A DNA stretch of 64,000 bases from Ipomoea triloba. Its lineage: Eukaryota > Streptophyta > Magnoliopsida > Solanales > Convolvulaceae. Shown piece after piece: positions 58,093-64,000 of the stretch. The notes under the pieces are model-generated. The model did no database searches. It was not told the DNA's origin and saw only the letters and a list, made by a program, of their open reading frames with translations. Made by a program: the position numbers and the translations under genes. Position 1 is the stretch's first letter. Every line of letters starts with the position of its first letter. Location of the stretch: positions 16,963,790-17,027,789 of the forward strand of contig NC_044922.1 of NCBI RefSeq assembly GCF_003576645.1, given 5' to 3'.

Positions 58093-58345
58093 TGGCCATG
58101 TTTGGTAAATAATAAGCCTATCAACCAATTTTGGTTTATTTGACCACTATTAGTTGTTTGGTTAATAAAATTTTTGTAACTCCAAAATGCTAAAATTCAA
58201 AAGGCTACTCAAAGGAGTCTTTTCAATTAGTTTTTTGAGAAAAGAAATTATACTAAATAGCTATCAGCTAACGGCCAATTTATCAAACAACTTTCTACCA
58301 TCAGCTAATATTATCAACAAATCATACATTCTAACCCAAACGGCC
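58093..58345. mobile_element. MITE-like element with GGCC(A/G)TGTTTGG ends
   Basis: The left end TTGGCCATGTTTGGTAAATA and the complement of the right end TTGGCCGTTTGGGTTAGAAT are similar. The interior is AT-rich. No TSD could be fixed, so superfamily and borders are uncertain. Confidence 0.4.
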
Positions 58346-58382
58346 AATTCAATCAGCTGGGCCAAATTTTCTTCTTTCCGGC

Positions 58383-58525
58383 CATGTGGAGCCTTCACAT
58401 GTGCGCAAACAAGAAGATCGAAGAAAACAAAATGGCCTGGGAGGAATAAAGTGAAAGAAATAAAAATGGTGGTGTTTGAGTGTGTATCACACTCGATCTC
58501 ACAAGAAAGAAAGAAAGAAAGTGGA
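58383..58525. repeat. Direct repeat flanking the S28 remnant, left copy
   Basis: CATGTGGAGCCTTCACATGT through GAAAGAAAGTGGA matches 59221-59368, with a few indels. Confidence 0.88.
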
Positions 58526-58645
58526 GAATCTTGACATTATTGGTTTTTACTCTCACGTGAACTAACACTCATTCTTTGTCCTTACAATTATTTTCTTTTC
58601 TCTTTTCTGGATGGTTTTGGAATTTTAGAAAGAAAAGCTATGCTG

Positions 58646-59149
58646 AACAACACTTGTGCATAATCAGCCAAAGTTTGAGCAGAATTGAAATAGCCACGAA
58701 TGGTCTCGTTTCTCAGAGCTTCTTCCATGTTTTCGAATGGTATTGATTCCCCGTAATACCTATGCTGCATGATTACCAGATATAATATGGATTTACATTT
58801 TAACTGTAAGCTCAAACTTTTAATTGAAACTCGACACATTCATTCTTCAATTATTACCTCTATGTAGACAAGAAGAGCCTTAAAACGAGGGGCATTATTG
58901 GTGAGAAATCCGACGCTATGAGGATCAAAGTTGTTGGGAGATTCAGCGCAGGCGAGAATAGGGAAGTTGGATTAGGTGCGGCCCCGTACTTGGAGCTTAC
59001 TATGTATCTCTGTTTGAAGGTGGCGTAGCTTTGATGCCCGTAATTGAAGTGATCCAACTACCGTTTTAGTAAAAGGTTGTGAAGTGGTAAGGAAGAGGAT
59101 TAGTCTTAGGAGAATGTTTGAAAGAGGGAGCAGCCATTGAATTGCAGAT
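58646..59149 (-). pseudogene. S28 carboxypeptidase fragment: damaged exon 1, intron 1, partial exon 2
   Basis: The exon 1 remnant (59149-58858) lacks the ATG and part of the signal peptide. It has frame damage near the DHFNYG motif but keeps a segment similar to QRYIVSSKYG and the donor. Exon 2 (from 58764) keeps [20 protein letters not shown] and [16 protein letters not shown], then breaks off at about 58646 before the catalytic serine. It is a non-functional duplicate. Confidence 0.88.
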
Positions 59150-59220
59150 GTATATATATAGATATATGCATGATTGGCAAAAATCCTTGTGCTAAATTGC
59201 ATGTAATGCCAATTTTCTTC

Positions 59221-59368
59221 CATGTGGAGCCTTCACATGTGCGCAGCAAACAAGAAGAAGAAAACAAAATGGCCTGGGAGGAATAAAGTGAAAGAAATAA
59301 AAATGGTGGTGTTTGAGTGTATCACACTCGATCTCACAGGAAAGAAAGAAGGAAAGAAAGAAAGTGGA
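59221..59368. repeat. Direct repeat flanking the S28 remnant, right copy
   Basis: Copy of 58383-58525, 838 bp away. It is the expected footprint of an unequal exchange or local duplication around the pseudogene. Confidence 0.88.
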
Positions 59369-59431
59369 TCACGATGCGTATGATGCGTGGTTTAATTCTC
59401 TTGCCAGATCAACGCCCCCTTCTTGCTTTTC

Positions 59432-59780
59432 GATGTGGGATCACTTTTGATCCCACATCACTTTTCTCTTTTTTTATTTTTATTTTTTATTTTAATAATT
59501 ATTATTATTATTAATTATTAACTATAATAAGAAATATTTGACTATAGTTAATATTTTAAATAATTTATTTTTAGTAACGTACATAAATAACAAAAAGACT
59601 AAACTTGTTTAATAATTTGATCAATTTAAAATTGAATTACCGTATGAAAGAAATTGTTAAATAATCAACTAAATTAATACTTTGATTGTTTCAATTAATT
59701 GGTTGAATTAATCAATATTTTATTATGTATAATATTTTTTATATTATATAATAACAACAACAGTGACGACTTTTAGAAAG
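59432..59780. repeat. Right arm of the inverted repeat with 51845-52227
   Basis: It begins with the same GATGTGGGATCA...TGATCCCACATC hairpin (59432-59459) and ends at CTTTTAGAAAG. The adjacent 59390-59431 also matches the complement of the 52228-52310 region but lacks hairpin 2. Confidence 0.85.
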
Positions 59781-61760
59781 ATACCAGCTGGTTGGGTTTG
59801 GTGAACAAGGATTGTCATGCTGATAGAACAAAGACAAGCAACGACACTTTAATTTGCTAATACGATAATTGCTGAGGCTGAATTGCGCAGAAAATTGCAA
59901 ATGTTGAGTTTTATAAGTAACTGGAGTTGTCCTTTTCCAATAAAGTTGTAAACTTTGGAGTCCTTAAAGACAATTGCTGCTAGGAAACTGAGTCATCGTT
60001 ACATGAGATGGATATAATTATATCCTTATCTAAATGCAATTCCATAAATGAATACTGATCACCCATAACAGTAGGGTAATTAATTAATTAGGGTAAGATA
60101 ATGCATTAATTTGGATGACTCAGCTCCATTATCTGTGTGTAGTGCAAACCATCTTTTTGGCTTCTTCAAGGTCCTCACATGTCAAAAGCAACGTAGCAGT
60201 AAGCCAATACACACTGATTTTGGCAGGGATTTGGCACGTTTCCAAGCTAACTCTCTTTGGTCCAGAAATTCCATCAACTTTGGTTAATTATTGAACACAA
60301 TTCCATAGTGTGTCAAAGTTAGTGGACACGTTTTTCAACCTAACTTTTTTACAATAAAGATCATTTCTCTCTCTTTCTTTTTTCGGGTTTTAAGATTCTC
60401 ATACAATTTTTTATGGAGTATTTTAACTTTTTGGTATTTGCCTCTCATCAAATTGTCCAAATTAAATAATGTACTCGTACCTTATGTACAAAAATAATAT
60501 ACTTTTAGTATATCAAAAATGTACTTTTTATTTGTGTGGATCATGGTCCATGCAATAATGATTGGCTTTAAATTTTAACCTAATTTTATTTGGATTTAAA
60601 ATTAATGAATTATATATAGATTTGGGTCATTTGGTTTGTTTAAAATATTATATGTAATGTCAAACTTTTTATATAAGTTTTGTTTTTACACTAGATTTTA
60701 TACTAATGCCTAATATAATATAATATTTTATTCTACTCTAATTTTCAGGTTTTAAGAAAAGAATTTGCTTTAAAGAAAAGCTTATAAGGTATGTTTTGTT
60801 CTGTTGATAATGGTTATATATGTTTTTATTGCTTTTTATGTGCGTTTATGATTTTCTTTAAATAATATTTTTTGTGCATAGTGCATTAGCAAATAGCAAT
60901 GAGCAATATTAGTGGCACATATCATGTTGATGAAGGTCAACAGTTTACATATAAACCTCAATATTAGGAAAAAGAATTCATCTTTATGCAAAATTAGTAT
61001 TCAAATAAATAGGAAAAAAAATCCATTTTTACGAAAATAAATTAAGGAATCCATCTTTATTTATGCAAATAAATTGAAAAAGTAATCTTACAAAATTACT
61101 ATTATGCAAAATCAATATTCTGCGTGTGTAGAATTGGAATTATTATTATTGGTGTAAAATCAATATTTGAATTATTATTATTGGTATAAATAATAATTAA
61201 TATATTATTATTTCCTTATAAAATTATGCAAAATTTCCAAAGAATTTTTCCGTTTATTACGCACAATTTGTTTCCATTATTCTCACAATTATAATTTTTT
61301 AATTGTTTTCAGAATTTGGTAACCATTTTTTATTTTTAAGTACGTATTGACTTTAATTTGTGGTAACAATTTATTAGATATTAGTTAATTACCATATAAA
61401 ATTTTGTTACCAATTAAGGTTTATTAATTTTTTTTACCAATTAATTAATATTCATATTAGTTTGGGTGGAAAAGTTGAAGAGGATAATTTTACTTTTATT
61501 GATCTACATTTACAATTATTATAAGAGCCAATAATGTTTGTTAGGGAATGAATTTTCTAATTAAGTGGGTAATCAAATCCCATAGTAATGCATGTTCTAT
61601 AAGCCTGTCAACCAAAAAATAACAATAACTTTGATTTCATTCCTGACGGCTAAACCCATGAACCAAACACACCCTTATAGTGTTTGTTTAATTAATTTTC
61701 CTTTATTGCTAAATTATATATCTTCTCGATCTTAAAGGCAAAGTACCAAATATTCACACT
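59781..61760. other. Intergenic DNA, nothing identified
   Basis: AT-rich with no credible frame. GTGTGGATCATGGTCCATGC near 60534 resembles the MULE MITE terminus but is isolated. Confidence 0.5.
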
Positions 61761-61774
61761 AGTATTTTATATAC

Positions 61775-61965
61775 TTTTTTTTTGGGGTGAGGAGGAAAAC
61801 ACGAGCTCGTGTGTAATAATTTGCAAATCACATAAAAATGATAAATTGTACAAGGAAAACTATGTACCATGAATTCTCCCAAGGAGATGTTGGCAAGGAT
61901 TGAATCGGTGATCTTTAGGTACGAAAATCATACTTCAGCTACTTGACCACCACTTTCAGGGCTAA
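61775..61965 (-). mobile_element. tRNA-derived SINE-like element (possible)
   Basis: The minus strand has GTGGTCAAGTAGCTGAAGTA (A-box-like), then CACCGATTCAATCCTTGCC (B-box-like) about 35 bp on, and ends at an A-run (complement of 61769-61778). No confident TSD. Confidence 0.45.
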
Positions 61966-62120
61966 TAAACCATATTTTAAAACAGTGGGATACTACAAAT
62001 TTAATCAAATATACATATATACTAGAAATTAAATATTGTTCACTAAAAGAAACTATAGTAATGGTTATGATTATATTTTATAAATTGTGATGATACGAAC
62101 TAAATTGAATAGGGAATTTA

Positions 62121-62480
62121 GCGCAAATTTTACTGTGGACCACAGTCCACCAAGCATTGTGGTCCAAGTGACAAAACGACATTGTTTTGATTAATGAAAA
62201 TAGACGAATGAAACGGCCTCCGTTCTGAGTAATTGCAGTTCCCTTTCAACACAACTGCAGTATCAGTTCAACACAATTGCAGTTCCAGACGGATGAAACG
62301 ACGACCTCCGTTCCGCGCAATTGCAGTTCTCTTTCAACACAACTGTAATATCATTTGAGATAAACTGTAATATCAGTTACGGAGATTTATGGGAGCCGTT
62401 TCTCTCACTTATTGAAACGACGTCGTTTTGTGACCATGATTCACAATGTATTGTGGACCGCGATCGACGGTTTAACACCT
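62121..62480. mobile_element. MULE-type MITE with 9-bp TSD (360 bp)
   Basis: TSD GGGAATTTA at 62112-62120 and 62481-62489. Ends carry TTTTACTGTGGACCACAG and, on the complement, TTAAACCGTCGATCGCGGTC. The interior has TTCAACACAACTGCAGTATC and GACGGATGAAACG units, as in 55693-56011. Confidence 0.88.
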
Positions 62481-62684
62481 GGGAATTTAGAACCCAAAAT
62501 GATATGCAACTTTAGCGAGTTGTATTGGTCATATTTGTGATGCCAATTAGAAATGGAACACAATAAACTTCTTCTCTCCCCACATTAGAAACTCCCCATG
62601 CAAATGAAGTCTATCCTTAAAAAGAAAATGAGAAACAAAAAAAAAAAAAAATCAACAAACACATGATTAAATTTTACATAGCTT

Positions 62685-62828
62685 GCCAAAGAGCTCGTGG
62701 TCTAGTGGCACCCGGTGTCCAGTTTACACTCCCACATGGATGATGGGAGTCTTTGTGCTTCAGTAGGTTGAGCAAATAGCTATGAACAGATACTACATTG
62801 TAACGGAGTCAGTACTCGAAAAAGAAAA
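62685..62828 (+). mobile_element. tRNA-derived SINE, copy 2 (144 bp)
   Basis: A box region GTGGTCTAGTGGCACCCGGTG, body TTTGTGCTTCAGTAGGTTGAG and A-rich end. TSD TTACATAGCTT at 62674-62684 and 62829-62839. The B-box area is partly lost compared with copy 1. Confidence 0.9.
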
Positions 62829-63228
62829 TTACATAGCTTAGTTATGAAAACCAAATTTCGACGCAATTAGGGATACGACAAAGAACATTATGTAAAGAAC
62901 GATCATAGCCCAATAGGAATAACTAATGTATTGATTTTATTAATTGGGCTGACCGATATACAATCACTAGTCCCAGTTTTGTGAATGGATTGTTAATAAA
63001 TATATAACTAATGTATTGATTTTTTTACATACGTACCATTTTGAATTTTAAATATTCTTGTTGCGGCCGATTGGAATTTTTGACATATGATTTATTAATT
63101 TACAAGTGATTTATTACACTCAATTATTCAATTTTTTTTCTTTTTAATATTTGTATATAGCAAGGATATATTAAGTTCCTAAAAATTTAATTGATGGAAA
63201 AGTATCAGACATCTTCTAAGGTTCCACC

Positions 63229-63491
63229 TAATTAAAGCATGTGCTTCATCTCAACTAAAAGCCTAAGCTGATAGTTGGACTGCACATATTATATTTATGC
63301 TCACACGCCCCCTCAACGTGTGCGGTGGATTTCCAACCAAGCAACACGTGGAAGTCTCTTTTTGTGGGTGATGCGGAGATTCGAACCCATGATCTTTTGC
63401 ATGGCTCTGATACCAAATTAAAGCATGTGCTTCATCTCAACTAAAAGTCTAAACTTATAGTTGGACTGCACATATTATATTTATGCTCACA
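63229..63491 (-). mobile_element. TRIM (terminal-repeat retrotransposon in miniature), 263 bp
   Basis: Two 76-bp terminal direct repeats (63229-63304 and 63416-63491) start TGTGAGCATAAATATAAT on the minus strand. The PBS TGGTATCAGAGC (63415-63404), complementary to initiator tRNA-Met, abuts the 5' repeat. The PPT GAGGGGGC lies at 63313-63306. TSD CACCT at 63224-63228 and 63492-63496. The 111-bp interior has no coding sequence. Confidence 0.93.
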
Positions 63492-63496
63492 CACCT

Positions 63497-64000
63497 AATA
63501 TTTATACATTTAATATCTTTAAACTATGGGTCTATGACTAATTCATACCTAGCTACTCCTCTCATTACAATAAAACAAGTTTTGCTTAAAAACTTGGTTT
63601 TTGCCTTAATTAATTATTCTTTCTTGCAAAACGAAACTTACAAATAAACTTCATCACAATAAAACTATATATCTTCTTGATCGAAAATGTAACTTACCAA
63701 ATATTATTCACGCTAATATTTGATATTGAGTATTGAATTTTGACTGCTTACAAGTACTTTACTTGCATTGTAAAAGATTAGATAAAAGGACGATATTAAT
63801 ATACCATTTTTGTGTGAAGAGAGAAACCCACAATCACTACTTGGGAGTGTATACTAATAAAGATGTTATTATGTAATAACTTGCAAACCATACAATAAAG
63901 GTAACGTACCAAATATTATTCACACTAATATTTTTACTGAGTATTGCTCCACCACCGTACCCATAGGCCATATCTTCATGAAGTTTGAGTTAACATGATA
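63497..64000. other. AT-rich terminal region with a dispersed repeat
   Basis: The phrase ACCAAATATTATTCAC.CTAATATTT occurs at about 63697 and 63908, with a related one at 61746. This is an unclassified repeat family. No gene. Confidence 0.5.

Overview
This is nuclear DNA from a flowering plant, most likely a eudicot. It is AT-rich and has very few genes. It is dense with nested LTR retrotransposons, MULE, hAT, CACTA and Helitron-like DNA transposons, tRNA-derived SINEs and a TRIM, and it carries two spliced genes with plant-type introns. I cannot name the species from the sequence alone. The transposon calls rest mainly on paired ends and target-site duplications (TSDs) that I read directly at both borders.

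Layout. Positions 1-8271 are a large Ty3/gypsy LTR (ending in GGTGTTACA at 8271) split by a complete minus-strand non-autonomous LTR retrotransposon at 1703-7280 (TSD TCGAA). Positions 8272-11932 are the decayed 3' end of a Sirevirus-like copia element: a coiled-coil ORF with three in-frame TGA stops, then an LTR. An AT-rich satellite (11975-12945) leads directly into a small two-exon gene for a secreted peptide with ten mature cysteines (13093-13634). Part of its promoter recurs at 14703-14755. Positions 15461-23176 are a second element of the 1703-7280 family (TSD CCTGA), itself carrying a nested LTR. An older gag-like ORF at 23208-25122 is split by a solo LTR (23605-24928, TSD AAATG). After AT-rich LTR-like DNA comes a MULE-type MITE (28227-29051).

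Positions 31854-45401 are bounded by CACTA termini with TSD ATG. Inside are a hAT element (32466-33273), a 2,952-bp solo LTR (34117-37068, TSD GACCT), a perfect 1,836-bp direct repeat joined by poly-A and a single N that is probably an assembly artefact, and a Helitron-like segment ending at 45157. Just beyond lies the main gene, a nine-exon minus-strand peptidase family S28 (lysosomal Pro-X carboxypeptidase-like) gene at 45978-49033. Every exon and splice site is intact except for one TAA directly after the catalytic serine. Two decayed partial copies of the gene follow at about 53863-54140 and 58646-59149. The rest is repeats: SINEs with TSDs, two related MULE MITEs with 9-bp TSDs, a cluster of perfect hairpins and a 263-bp TRIM.

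Most notable: eight tandem duplications of exactly 42 bp chained at three separate loci; a paired CCACGC...CACACGCGTGTG...GCGTGG hairpin module conserved both in the LTRs and in the internal regions of one retrotransposon family; the unrecognised 10-cysteine peptide; and the nonsense codon at the active site of an otherwise intact S28 gene.
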